From Sorex araneus (taxonomy: Eukaryota; Chordata; Mammalia; Eulipotyphla; Soricidae), in NCBI RefSeq assembly GCF_027595985.1, contig NC_073304.1:47533137-47597136 (forward strand): a DNA stretch of 64,000 nt, in the 5' to 3' direction. Shown here in pieces: positions 30,225 through 40,151 of the stretch (its first letter is position 1; each line of letters opens with the position of its first letter). Both the position numbers and the translations under genes were made by a program. The notes under the pieces were generated by a model, which was not told where the DNA came from, ran no database searches, and saw only the letters and a list, made by a program, of their open reading frames with translations.

Positions 30225-30960
30225 CTTTCTTAACGCTGCCGTATTGGGGGCTCTTTCAGTGACAGGTGAATGAGGCCAATTGTTGTTACTGTTGTTGGCA
30301 TATCGAATACGCCACGGGTAGCTTGCTAGGCTCTGCTGTGCAGATGGGATACTCTCGGTATCTTGCTGGGCTCTCTGAGGGGGACGGAGGCTTTTTTTTT
30401 TTCTTTTTGGATCACACCCGGCGATGCACAGGGGTTACTCCTGGCTCTGCACTCAGGAATTACCCCTGGCGGTGCTCAGGGGACCATATGGGATGCTGGG
30501 AATCGAACCCGGGTCGGCCGCGTGCAAGGCAAACGCCCTACCCGCTGTGCTATTGCTCCAGCCCCGGGACGGAGGCTTTTAGGGCAGCCTCCAATCGCCC
30601 TTAGAGGTGTTACCATGGTTCACACCAAATTTGAACCCTATCAAATATGGTGCGGAAATTATGGGTATTAAGTATTTATGGTGTGTCCAGAGAGTGGCCT
30701 GGAGCGTGGCGGTGGCTGGGTAATGAATGTAGTGGGTGTCGGCCAGTGAGGTATTTATCTGGCTTGGGTAGGGTGGGGCATCTGGGTTTGACCCTTCCCT
30801 CAGATGCCAGAGAATGGAGGAAGCAGACAGGGGATCTTATTTCCAGGTCTCGTTGAACCTAGAGTTCAAGGTCGCAAAGTTCTGCTACACAGCCACCACC
30901 ATGCTCAAGGCCGCTCTCCAGACACTTGGGCCGAACCTCACGCATGAGTGAAGCCCCACA
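30225..30960 (-). promoter_or_regulatory. RTE 5' region (interrupted by SINE)
   Basis: Non-coding leader. 30241-30380 is the segment reused in short derivatives and composite SINEs (ggcatatcgaatacgccacg, gggtagcttgctaggctctg). 30581-30960 is GC-richer and has an imperfect 34-bp inverted repeat (30685-30718 with 30890-30923). Promoter function is inferred. Confidence 0.6.
30396..30565 (-). repeat. Young-subtype SINE inside RTE, with 15-bp TSD
   Basis: T-run, ggatcacacccggcgatgca, gggaatcgaacccgggtcgg, attgctccagcccc. TSD gggacggaggctttt at 30381-30395 and 30566-30580 interrupts the RTE 5' region. The SINE jumped after the RTE had landed. Confidence 0.95.
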
Positions 30961-31092
30961 AAAGAAATTAAAAAGCTGAAAAATAATTACAACTATAAAA
31001 GTTATTTGTCTGATGATATGAATGTTGTGTACCAAACAGTTCCGCTATGATTAGAATTATAAGTAATTTTCTATTTTAAATGCATTATTAAA

Positions 31093-31278
31093 TTTTACAC
31101 TATTTTTTTATATGTTTTTTGAGCCATGCTCCTTACTCCTTGTTTTGCACTCAAAGGTCACTCTTAGAAGGGCTCCATAAACCAAATGGGATGCCAGGGA
31201 CCAAATCCAGGTCCAGGTCTGTTATGAACCAGGCAAGTGCCCTACCCCTATCCAACTCTACTATTGCTCTGGCCTCCT
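31093..31278 (-). repeat. Older-subtype SINE
   Basis: tttttgagccatgctcctta, aatgggatgccagggaccaa, aggcaagtgccctaccccta, ctattgctctggcctcc. Confidence 0.8.
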
Positions 31279-31317
31279 AAATTTCTTTTAATGAATAAAA
31301 TTTAATTAACTGAATAA

Positions 31318-31396
31318 ATGTCACTGTCATCCCATTGCTCATTGATTTGCTCGAGCGGGCACCAGTAGAATCTCCATTGTGAGACTTGTTGTTTGA
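31318..31396 (-). mobile_element. Composite RTE-tailed SINE, 3' fragment
   Basis: tgtcactgtcatcccattgc, tcgagcgggcaccagtagaa, ccattgtgagacttgttgtt. Only the RTE tail part survives, ~75 bp, as expected of strong 5' truncation. TSD unclear. Confidence 0.8.
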
Positions 31397-31561
31397 TAAT
31401 TATTTTAAGTAAGACCTTAATGTCTATTAATACTGTATTTTATTATTAATAATTTAATGACTTAAATATTGCTTTCATAATTTAATAAATTTTCACTATC
31501 TAATCGTCTGAAATATTTGTTATTTCAAAATGGATTGTTTTCTTCATAAAATTTTTCAATT

Positions 31562-31730
31562 TGGGGTTGGAGTTGTACATGGCAGAAAGGGTGCTTACCT
31601 TGCAGGTAGCAGGCCTGGGTTTGATCCTTGGCATCCTATAAGGTTCTCTGAATCCAGTGGGAGTGTTTCCTGAGGGCAGAACCAGGGAAAAGCACTGAGC
31701 ACTACAGGGTGTGGGCCCAAAACAAAACAA
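31562..31730 (+). repeat. Older-subtype SINE, complete
   Basis: ggggttggagttgtacatgg, gggtttgatccttggcatcc, cagggtgtgggcccaaaaca. Confidence 0.85.
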
Positions 31731-33107
31731 ATTTATTCACCAGCTAATACATCTTCTTATAAATTTATACTTTATTTTTCTACCTCTCTATTGTAACATA
31801 TGGTATGACCTTAATGATCTGTTGATAACTATTTGTTCAATATAGTTATCCAAAAATATATAGTATAGCCAAAATATATGTCTCAAACAGATTTGGTTTT
31901 TATGAACTTTTTCTGCCTCACACTCCTCAAAAATGTTCATTTTCTTTAAGGAGAGTGAGGAGAAAATGATAATGAGACAATTTTTGGAGGGAAGCCCCTG
32001 AGGATAGGGGCTGGGTGCCTGGAGAAACAGTCTTGTCATTAGAGGGTAGTCAGAGCTTACAGCCCTACCCCTTAACCTGGGAAGGGTAGGGGTGGAGATG
32101 GAGTTCAATTGCCAGTGGTCCTTGGTTCAACTAACTGTGTAGCAAAGCCTCCATAGAAGCCTAATAGGAAGTGCTTTGGAAAAGCCTGAAATTTTGAGTG
32201 CTCAGAGTCAGTGTTGTGTCAGCTCTTGCTATGAGGATGGATCCTGATTGGTAGGTACCTATCAGGCTTGCCTCCTGGCAAAGCCAAATGCTTGCTTTAA
32301 TACTATGGATTCCAATCAGACCTCTCCTTAGGCACCTTTCCCACTGATTCTTTTCTGTCTATATCTAAACTTCACCCTCCTTTGTGGCCAATGTCTACCC
32401 CATTTCTTGCTCAAACCATCCTTTTTCTAGCCGTGGCCATTATTTGCAGGTCTTCTGGTCAACCCTGGGAACCACTTTGTTTCATTTCCCCAAAGATCCT
32501 TCAACAAACATTGTTGCCTGTGATAGAAATTTTTAAAAACAATAAGGCTAGGAAGTTGAGTTGTAGCTCATGTGGAAAAAACAACTGAACATCACATATT
32601 ACTGTTCCAAAATAAGTTTAGTTGTTCTACCAGCTCTGCTTTAGCACATTTCTTTTTTGAACTCCCTTACTCTAACCTGCATACACTTGAGCTATTGGTT
32701 CTTTTTGCTCAGCTGTTTGAGAACTACATCGAGACTTGTGGGAACTATTAATACTTACTCTTCCGACATTCCAGATAGTGGAATTCTAAATACTGTTCCA
32801 ACTTATCTAGCTTTTGCCTATATAAGAATATATTTCTGCCTTAGCTAAAAATAAATTATTTTTTCTATGACCGTAATCATAAAAAAATAAAAGAATTTAA
32901 AAAAATAGTCAGTAAGGAGCTTTGAAACTGTAGTTCTTTAATATAGTCCAGGATTAAATGCTGTGGCAGATTCTACCCACACAGGCCCCAGGGGTGTAAG
33001 TTGTTTCCTTCTTTCAAGTGATTATCTTACTTCAGAAGTTATTGTCATTTGTTTTCTCAGCTGTTCCCATTGTGCACAGCTGCTGGCAAAGCTAAAGGTA
33101 AACTTTT
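31731..33107. other. No gene or clear repeat over ~1.4 kb
   Basis: Apparently unique sequence. No exon-like frame. Confidence 0.45.
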
Positions 33108-33232
33108 TGAGGGCTGGAGAGAGAGTACAGGGTGTAAGGCACCAACATTCCATGGGGAGAAACCCCATCAGGAGCAAACTCTGAGAGCAGAGTTAGAAGG
33201 AGTACTGAATGGAATGGCCCCCAAACGGAAAT
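33108..33232 (+). repeat. Older-subtype SINE, diverged
   Basis: gagggctggagagagagtac, gagaaaccccatcaggagca, ggaatggcccccaaac. Confidence 0.65.
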
Positions 33233-33250
33233 AACCAAATAGACTATTTT

Positions 33251-33888
33251 ATTTTTTTTTTAAATTTTTTAAAATTATTTTTTAATTTTTATTTATTTTT
33301 AAATTAGTGAGTCACAGTGAGGGTACAGTTACAGATTCACACATTTTCGTGCTTGTTTTTCCCTCATGCAATGTTTGAGAGACCATCCCTCCACCATTGT
33401 CCATTCTCCACCACCAATGAACCCAGTATCCTTCCCACCCCCCATCCCATCCCCCCCACCCCACCCAGCCTCTGTGGCAGGGCATTCCAATTTGATATCT
33501 CCCTTTCTTTTTGGGTGTTGTGGTTTGCAATAGGGGTATTGAGTGGTCATCCTGTTCAGTCTCTAGTCTACTTTCAGCACGCATCTCCCTTCTCACAAAG
33601 GGTCTCCAATCACATATTACTTGGTGTTCCCTTCTCTATCTGGGATGACTTTCCCCCAGTGTGTGAGGCCAGCTTCCAAGCTATGGAGCCAACCTCCTGG
33701 TATTATATACTACTATTCTTGGGTATTCGTCTCCTACTCTGTTCTATATTCCACAGATGAGTGCAATCTTTCTATGTCTGTTCCTCTCTTTCTGGCTCAT
33801 TTCACTTAACATGATACTTTCCATGTTGATCCACTTATATGCAAAGTGCCCGAGAACAGATGACTGGTTAAAGAAACTTTGGTACATC
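33251..33888 (-). mobile_element. L1 3' end with inverted 5' tip (twin priming), with TSD
   Basis: 33251-33840 is the reverse complement of the L1 3' end (agtgagtcacagtgagggta, ccctccaccattgtcc, gtgcaatctttctatgtctg). 33845-33888 is sense L1 (gaacagatgactggttaaag), matching 16386-16430. TSD tagactatttt at 33240-33250 and 33889-33899. Confidence 0.9.
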
Positions 33889-33989
33889 TAGACTATTTTC
33901 TTTAGCTCTCTTGGCTAATCGTTGATGCTCTGGGTTTCTAAGTGCTTAGAGCACTCTTCTGCCCGAAAAGGAAGTGTGCTCCTCACTTC

Positions 33990-34960
33990 CCATCAGACTT
34001 CAGCACAGGACTCCGTTATCTGGTGGTCACGTTCAGCTGAAGGGCGCCCTGATAACTCCAGGCCACTCCGCTGGATCCAGAGAGAGGCCTTGTTCTTCTG
34101 TGTGAGGCTGGTCTTGGAGATGACCCAGACCCCTCCCCCCTCCCATCGTGGATAGGAAACTGAGGCTGAGAGAGGCAGCTCGTTTATTGGGAGTGAAGCA
34201 GACGAGGCAGGTCTGATGGCAGCAGGTCTCTGTTCATTCGCGATTCCCAGGTTCTTCAATATTTTCAAGGATGAAAATATTGAGTAATAAAGATGCTCAG
34301 ACTCAGAGTTGGAAAATAGGAAAGCTTATTGGAAAGTAGAAGAGAGAGGAAAAGGAGTTCCCGAAGTGGGGAGGAACTTAGTATAGGACTAAGTTAAGGG
34401 AAGGAAGTTTTGTGGAGGCCTTCTTGAGGGCGCCTGGCATTCCTTATTGGTTGGCAAGTGTTTACAAAAGATGTCAGAATGAGCTGAAATGATAGCACAG
34501 CGGGTAGGGCATTTGCCTTGCACGCGGCCAACCCGGGTTCGATTCCCAGCATCCCATATGGTCCCCCGAGCACCACCAGGAATAGTTCCTGAGTGCATGA
34601 ACCAGGAGTAACCCCTGTGCATTGCCAGGTGTGACCCAAAAACAAAACAAAACAAAACAAAGCAAAACAAAACAAAACAAAAAAAGATGTCAGAAAATTA
34701 CAAGAATATCTTGCTGGTCTAAATCTTTCTGGGCATTTTTGCCCCTTATCTTAGTCTTAGAAAAAGCGCAGGAATCATGGTCTGCCATTGTTGATGGGGT
34801 TGGTTTCTGATACATTTGAAGGGCTAACCCGTGTTAGGGGCAACCAGGAAAGTCACTTAACAGGATCTCAGCTTTTCAGTCCCTTTTTAAGCTTTTTACC
34901 TTTTTCATTTTCTGATTTGGGGCTTGTTTCCCCCCCCCCCGTCTCCCCTCCCCCTACCTC
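33990..34960 (-). mobile_element. LTR-like repeat (family B), antisense
   Basis: 34250-34410 matches 15005-15160. The complement has two AATAAA-type signals (ctcgtttattggg near 34170, gcttattggaaag near 34325). GC-richer left part, U3-like right part. Contains a young SINE at 34480. Boundaries approximate. Confidence 0.5.
34480..34681 (+). repeat. Young-subtype shrew SINE, complete, with TSD
   Basis: gagctgaaatgatagcacag, ggttcgattcccagcatccc, ggtgtgacccaaaaac with a long (AAAAC)n tail. TSD aaaagatgtcagaa at 34466-34479 and 34682-34695. Confidence 0.93.
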
Positions 34961-34971
34961 TTTTATAGTGG

Positions 34972-35020
34972 GTCAGAGTGATAGCACAGTGGGTAGGGCG
35001 TTTGCCTTGCACGCAGCAAA
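34972..35020 (+). repeat. SINE head-only fragment
   Basis: gggtcagagtgatagcacag tggg, gcgtttgccttgcacgcag, then unrelated sequence. Only the first ~48 bases (A-box side) are present, so the 3' part including the B box is missing. Confidence 0.8.
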
Positions 35021-35184
35021 AATGCACCATGTCAACAAACCAGGACTTATTGTAAATTTAGTTTTCTTTCTCCCAGAACTGAGATGGTAAATCAATAAGA
35101 AATCACCAAATCAGCATTCCTTAAGTAATCTTCTGGTAAAGTGACCTTGCTAGAAGTGAATGGTTTATTTTGTACAATGTAATT

Positions 35185-35280
35185 TCCCTTTTTTTGGCTC
35201 CTTCTGCCTAGTCTTTAATTTTATGAAGCTCCTTGGAGCGAGCTCCTTTCTGCCTGCTAAATTGGACACTGCCCAATTGA
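35185..35280 (+). mobile_element. ERV1-type LTR fragment (R/U5 region)
   Basis: gaagctccttggagcgagct cctttctgcctgct, aaattggacactgcccaatt: the class I LTR U5 layout recalled from other mammals; related to 25081-25265. Confidence 0.5.
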
Positions 35281-35302
35281 TATTTTTTTAAAGAAAGAAA
35301 AC

Positions 35303-35465
35303 AAATAAGGGGTGAGTACAATGAGTAAGCACTTGGAGATGACCTGAGTTCAATCCCAAGCATCTCATATAGTCACCTGAGACTTCCAGGAGTCAATCAT
35401 TAAGTACAGAATCAGGAGTAAGCCCTGAGTACCTCTGGGTATGGTCTACAATAACCCACAAATTT
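35303..35465 (+). repeat. Older-subtype SINE
   Basis: ggggtgagtacaatgagtaa, gagttcaatcccaagcatct, gaatcaggagtaagccctga. Confidence 0.8.
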
Positions 35466-35486
35466 AAAAAAAAATTTGGAAGGTAA

Positions 35487-35625
35487 TGAGAACCAGAGAG
35501 ATAGTTCAGTGGATAGTATGTTTTCCTTGCACAAAGCTAACTGGGTTTGATCCCTGGCACCACATATGGTCCACCGAGCACAAAGTGAGGAACACACTGC
35601 CAAGTGTGACCAACCCCTCTGCCCC
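35487..35625 (+). repeat. Older-subtype SINE, missing part of its body
   Basis: gaaccagagagatagttcag, gggtttgatccctggcacca, gccaagtgtgaccaacccc. Its A-rich tail served as target for the next SINE. Confidence 0.85.
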
Positions 35626-35636
35626 AATAAACAAAT

Positions 35637-35889
35637 CACTGTCACTGTCACTGTCATCCCGTTGCTCATGGATTTGTTCGAGTGGGCACCAGTAACGTCT
35701 CTCATTGTGAGACTTATTGTTACTGGTTTTTGGCATATCGAATACACCGCGGGTAGCTTGCCAGGCTCTGCTGTGCAGGCGCGATACTCTCGGTAGCTTG
35801 CCGGGCTCTCCGAGAGGGGCAGAGGAATCGAACATGGGTCGGCCGTGTGAAAGGTGAACGCCCTACCGCTGTGCTATCGCTCCAGCCCC
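35637..35889 (-). mobile_element. Composite tRNA/RTE SINE, full length, with TSD
   Basis: 253 bp. On the minus strand: tRNA head ggggctggagcgatagcaca, B box ttcgattcctc, RTE 5' segment (cggcaagctaccgagagtat, caagctacccgcggtgtatt), RTE 3' tail (actggtgcccactcgaacaa), ending (CAGTGA)n. TSD aataaacaaat/aataagcaaat at 35626-35636 and 35890-35900. Best complete copy in the window. Needs RTE proteins to move (inference). Confidence 0.93.
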
Positions 35890-35900
35890 AATAAGCAAAT

Positions 35901-36404
35901 ACAATCTTTAGACTGTACTCAAATGTTATTATGTGTGAATAATTTCATCCAAAGTGCCTTTTTCAGGCCATGCCTCTGGCTTCTTTCAATGCTGTAGCCC
36001 AGCTGGATAGCATTCCTTCCCTTTTTCTCTCCCTAACTGCTAGGAGCTATTTGGGAGCTAACAGTTCTGCAAGGAGAAGGGTTCGCTTCAGTTCTCACCT
36101 CATCAGAACTAGCCTGGCAGGAAAGGAGAAGAGAGAGAATCCAAAGAGAGAAGAACCAGAACCCTTCTCTGCACCTCTCTCTCCCCTCCTCTCTACTCCT
36201 TTCCCCCACTTTTCCCCAGGGAAAGATGGTGCAGTGTCTGGACTTGCCAGGGATTGCAGGTGTCTGTCCTGTGGCCATCTGCTCACTTGCCCTGAAGAAG
36301 GGCAGGAGTCATGCTTACAGCATCTGGTGCGACCCTGTCTCTAAGAGATCTCTGTGACAATTGTCTTTTGAATTCTGACTCCTTCTCTCCTTTATAGAAC
36401 CCCC
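35901..36404. other. Unassigned; LTR-like composition
   Basis: 35970-36350 is GC-richer, with a pyrimidine-rich stretch (ctctctcccctcctctctac) and runs as a 124-codon frame without any known domain. Could be an old LTR; not supported further. Confidence 0.3.
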
Positions 36405-36590
36405 AAACCCACACCCTTTTCTATACCATTTTTATTTTGTGAGGTTATAATACTTATATTTTATTATAATGTAATAATTATACTTTTCATGCCTCCATCA
36501 TTCCAAGACCACACCCATCACTGTGCCCACTTCCCTCCACCAGAATCCCCAGGGCAGCCCCCCTCCTTCCCCTGTAAACTTCATGATATA
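36405..36590 (-). repeat. Possible old L1-type 3' end
   Basis: tttattttgtgaggttataa, catgcctccatcattccaag, ttccctccaccagaatcccc. Resembles antisense L1-type 3' UTRs here, but poorly. Confidence 0.35.
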
Positions 36591-38064
36591 GATTTAAAAA
36601 ATCTCCAGTTCAATGACTTTGTTTTTCCCTTATTATGTTTCTTTATATCCCAAGAGTCCTTTTTTAAAGGACTTGCTTTGGGATAGAAAATTGAAAAGAA
36701 AACTCTAGAATTGTAGTACATTCCTCAAAGAAAAGGTAGCAACGACTTTTACTGATACCAGCAGTTGAGCCCTGGGGGTCCATGGGGTGAGGGGGTTGGC
36801 AAAGATACCTGTGAAAATTAAGTTAACAACCAGTTACTTTTCACAGTCTCCTCAAACTATGTCAAAATCACAATTTATTCTCCTCGCTTGTGTTACTAAA
36901 GGCTGAATCATTCTTAGATTTGAGTACGGAAGCATGGCTGTAAGGAAACACCTCTGCCCATCCTTGCAGAAATGACACTGTTTTAACAGAACTGTCCTTC
37001 CATGCAGCCCATTGTAGTACTGAAGGACAACCAGTAGGGGGCAGAAGAGGATAAAATTTTTTTCTCAGACGACCTTTGTTATTTGCTATTCCTGCTTTTC
37101 TAGTGCTCTGCTGTTTCAGGCCAACTCACCAGAGATTTAGATGAAATTGGCAATGTGTTCTTTGAGTCAGGAAGGTTGTTTGTAGCAGTGATTCCCAACC
37201 TTGGTTCCTAGATTTTTTGATGAAATGGGATGTGGGGACTTGTTCCTCAGACCTTTTCAGGCAGCCCTCACAGTGGAGTTCTCTTGAGACTAATATCATG
37301 ATATTATTTGCCTTTCCCCCTGAGTTGACCAACCTGAACCATTGCTGCAAAACCATTATGATTAAAACTGCAGAGGTTCTAGTATGACCAGTGCTCTGGC
37401 ACCAAACTTTTAGCAGTCCATGCATACCCTTCAACTTGTAATGAAAAATATCAGTTTCATGTGAGGATGTCCTTCCACAGTAAAATGACCAGTTTTATTA
37501 AACCTCTTTCATTTTACTATTCCGTGTGCCTGAATGGGCAACATACAGAGCCATTCAGATGCAGCTACAAGTAGGACCACGAAGGAAAATGCTTGTGCTA
37601 TTTCAGCAGAATTTCCCTTTTTAATTTTTTTAAAAAAGTTCTTTTTTATTTAAAAAGACTGGTAAATTATAATTTACAAATTATTCCTATGAAATGAGCT
37701 TATCCCTTTAAGGAAAGCAGCTAGTGCTATGTTTCATGATAAAAATTCAAATTTTAAAGTAAAAATCAGGAACCTGAAAACCTTGCATCTGCCCCAGTGA
37801 GCATCACAAGTTTTGTATGTCAGAAGACTTTTTTGATGAATCTGGTGGTTATGCTAATGAGTTAGATACTTTGGGCATTGCATACTGAAATGCCTATCGT
37901 GTGAAGAGTTCTCTAACTCAGTGAAGTTCTATTTTCCCTCCACATAACCAAAAGACTTATTCAGAGCTCCAGAGAGATCCATGGACCTCAATGTAATAGA
38001 GGACAAGAAGCTCATTGATAGTTTAGATTCCACTGTGCTACTCATCTCATAGAAGTAACACTTT
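36591..38064. other. Mostly unique sequence; no gene seen
   Basis: About 1.5 kb without young repeats. Contains the CTCF-type motif at 37031. No exon-like frame. Confidence 0.5.
37031..37044 (+). promoter_or_regulatory. CTCF-type binding motif
   Basis: ccagtagggggcag fits the 14-base CTCF core consensus (CCASYAGRKGGCRS) at every position, on the + strand. It is outside any recognised repeat. CTCF marks loop anchors and insulators; occupancy is not known. Confidence 0.65.
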
Positions 38065-38232
38065 GGGGACTGATGGTACCATGGGCAGGGAGTTTGCCTT
38101 GCATGTGGCTGACCTGAGTTTGATCCCAGGCACCCAATAATCTCTTCTGAGGCCCACCAGGAATTACCACTGAGTTCAGAGTCAGGTGTAAGCCCTGAGT
38201 ACAGCCCATTACGGCCCCCAAACAAACAAAAA
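38065..38232 (+). repeat. Older-subtype SINE, complete
   Basis: ggggactgatggtaccatgg, gagtttgatcccaggcaccc, gagtcaggtgtaagccctga, (AAAC)n tail. Confidence 0.88.
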
Positions 38233-38324
38233 TAATGTTCATTCTGGCAGTTTTGTGTAGTATAAATATAATAGGTCAGTAGCTGAAAAATCATTAAACT
38301 GTCTCCTTTACTCTTTCCAATTAT

Positions 38325-38505
38325 ATTAAGTCCTCATTTAACACTGAGTGTTGGTTCTTGGAAACTGACTTAAAACCAAATTTTACCATAAGTTAACTAA
38401 TATATATTGGAATTAAATTCCTATGGCATATTTTTAATTATATAAACATTATAAAACTCCTAAATGAAGACCTGAAATAGTTTTAATATTATACAATAAT
38501 TTGTG
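38325..38505 (+). repeat. Ancient mammalian interspersed repeat (unnamed)
   Basis: tcctcatttaacactgagtg, ggttcttggaaactgactta, ccaaattttaccataagtta, aaactcctaaatgaagacct. I recognise this order from other mammals but cannot name the family with confidence. Confidence 0.55.
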
Positions 38506-38569
38506 TTCATTCATTTGTTCATTTTCTGACCTGCTTTCCAGTTTAGGGTGGTGAATGATTAGAACCTAA

Positions 38570-38900
38570 ACCAATGCTCAGGGTGCAAGGCAGGAACCTA
38601 CTCTAGGCAGAACATCCTTCTGTGGTAGTGCATACTCATACACATACACCCCCCCACACACACACACATAAACGCACACACTCTCTTACACACATATCCA
38701 CCATTGGTCACATACCCACATTCACATGTACCCACACCCATTCAGTCTGGGTCAGTGTAGGCACATCACATGTGCCAGTCCTTGGAATGTGAATGAAGCC
38801 AGAGCTTGGAGAAAATCGTGTAGACACGCGGAGAATGTGCAAACTCCTCATAGACAGTGGCCCTGGCAGAGAACTCGCTGTTTTCCTTCATCACCGTTAT
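38570..38900 (+). repeat. Very old vertebrate-type repeat with (CA)n centre
   Basis: gggtgcaaggcaggaaccta, a (CACA)n centre (38635-38700), cttggagaaaatcgtgtaga cacgcgg, agaatgtgcaaactcctcat. It follows the widespread vertebrate pattern ggcgcaaggcaggaac ... ggagaaaacccacgcagaca ... acatgcaaactcc. Family not named. Confidence 0.5.
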
Positions 38901-39740
38901 AAGGAAGTGAAGTTGAATGAAATGATGTTTTAAGGACCTGCTATACTTGTCTATGTGAGGCTGGATTTTCTTCACATACTTCCTTCAAAACAGTTTATCA
39001 CAATAGATTGAATTCATCATCCATTGTGAGTCTGACCACTAGCTCTGCTGTGTTTTGAATACTTTCAAGGAAGAGGATGTCTTGATTTGTTCCTCTGTCG
39101 TTAATTACACAATTAAACATGGCTTCCTCCCTTGTCTACAAACTCTTCTAAAAACAGAAGATCTTGATTAAAACAACTTGTCTATCTCTGGTTTGCTCTA
39201 GTAATCAGAGAAAAGCACCTTATATTGTAAATGTTTTGTAGCTTACAAGTACTATACAGTATTAATATACCCTCTGTCAAATATACCATGGCACATAAAA
39301 TCAAGACTGGGTATACCCACAAGCCACAGTAACCTGCAGAAACCTAACTGGGACTCTGGTTTTATGGTACAAGGTGATTTGTGGCTCCATTGCACAGCTC
39401 ACTCTGAAAAGCAATTCTCCAGAGATGTTTGATAAGGGAGGGAGGTAAAACTTTAAGAGGCTAATGATTCTGCATTTTGGTAAAGAACTTGCTTCTCTTA
39501 CGTAGGATTGAAGAGTATGAGGTTCTTGTGGGTGGTAGGAGGTGGGCCTGCTCTGCATGCAAACAGTTCACATTCTTTCTGAATTATTCAAGTGACAGGT
39601 TGTTATGGAAACAGGAAAAATCCACATTTGCTTCAGAGTAAAACTGGGTGCTTCCAGTAGAACCCTCAAGAGGGTGCTAAAATATTTCTTATGTCTTTGC
39701 CAAAACATTTAGCTTGACTCCGGTTGTGGAATACTGTTTT
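38901..39740. other. No gene or repeat recognised
   Basis: Unassigned sequence. Confidence 0.45.
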
Positions 39741-39758
39741 AAATTGTTGTGTCTTCCC

Positions 39759-40151
39759 AAGGACAGTAGATACAAGGGCCAGAAGGATTGCCCCATAGCT
39801 AGAAGACTGCTTCATGAGCGGAGGGGAGAAGGCAGATGGAATAGAGAAGGGATCACTAAAAAAATGATGGCTAGAGGAATCAGTTGGGATGGGAGATTTA
39901 TGCCGAAAATAGATAATGAACTAAACATGATGACCTGTGTTGCAAGCTATAATGCCCAAAAGTAGAGAGATAGTATGGAGAATTTTGTCTGCCATGGGGG
40001 CAGGGGGAGGGTGGGAAAGGGGGGACCTACTGGGGATATTGGTGGTGGGGAATGTGCACTGGTGGAGGGATGGTTGTTTGATCATTGTGTGATTGTAACC
40101 TAAACATGAAAGCTTGTAACTATCTCACAGTGATTCAATAAAATTAAAAAA
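39759..40151 (+). mobile_element. L1 3' end, 5'-truncated, with TSD
   Basis: gggatgggagatttatgccg aaaatag, tgttgcaagctataatgccc, G-rich part, gcactggtggagggatggtt, acagtgattcaataaaatt, poly(A). TSD aaattgttgtgtcttccc (39741-39758) versus aaatttttgtgtcttccc (40152-40169), one difference. Confidence 0.92.

Larger units (their letters stand above)
27307..30960 (-). mobile_element. Near full-length RTE-clade LINE (RTE1_Sar-like), defective
   Basis: About 3.46 kb on the minus strand once the SINE and its duplicated target are removed, the usual RTE length. Candidate TSD aaagaaatt at 27298-27306 and 30961-30969. Order: 5' region (30960 to ~30225), AP-type endonuclease, linker, reverse transcriptase, C-terminal part, short 3' end with a non-poly(A) tail (gtgatacaag). 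The protein resembles RTE-1-type elements of strongylid nematodes more than ruminant BovB, from memory. The frame is broken by one in-frame stop and several frameshifts. It is the parent type of the short derivatives and composite SINEs in the window. Confidence 0.88.

Noticed and set aside
35970..36344. 124-codon frame as an exon
   Set aside because: Composition-driven open frame overlapping an opposite-strand frame; no recognisable domain, possibly an old LTR.
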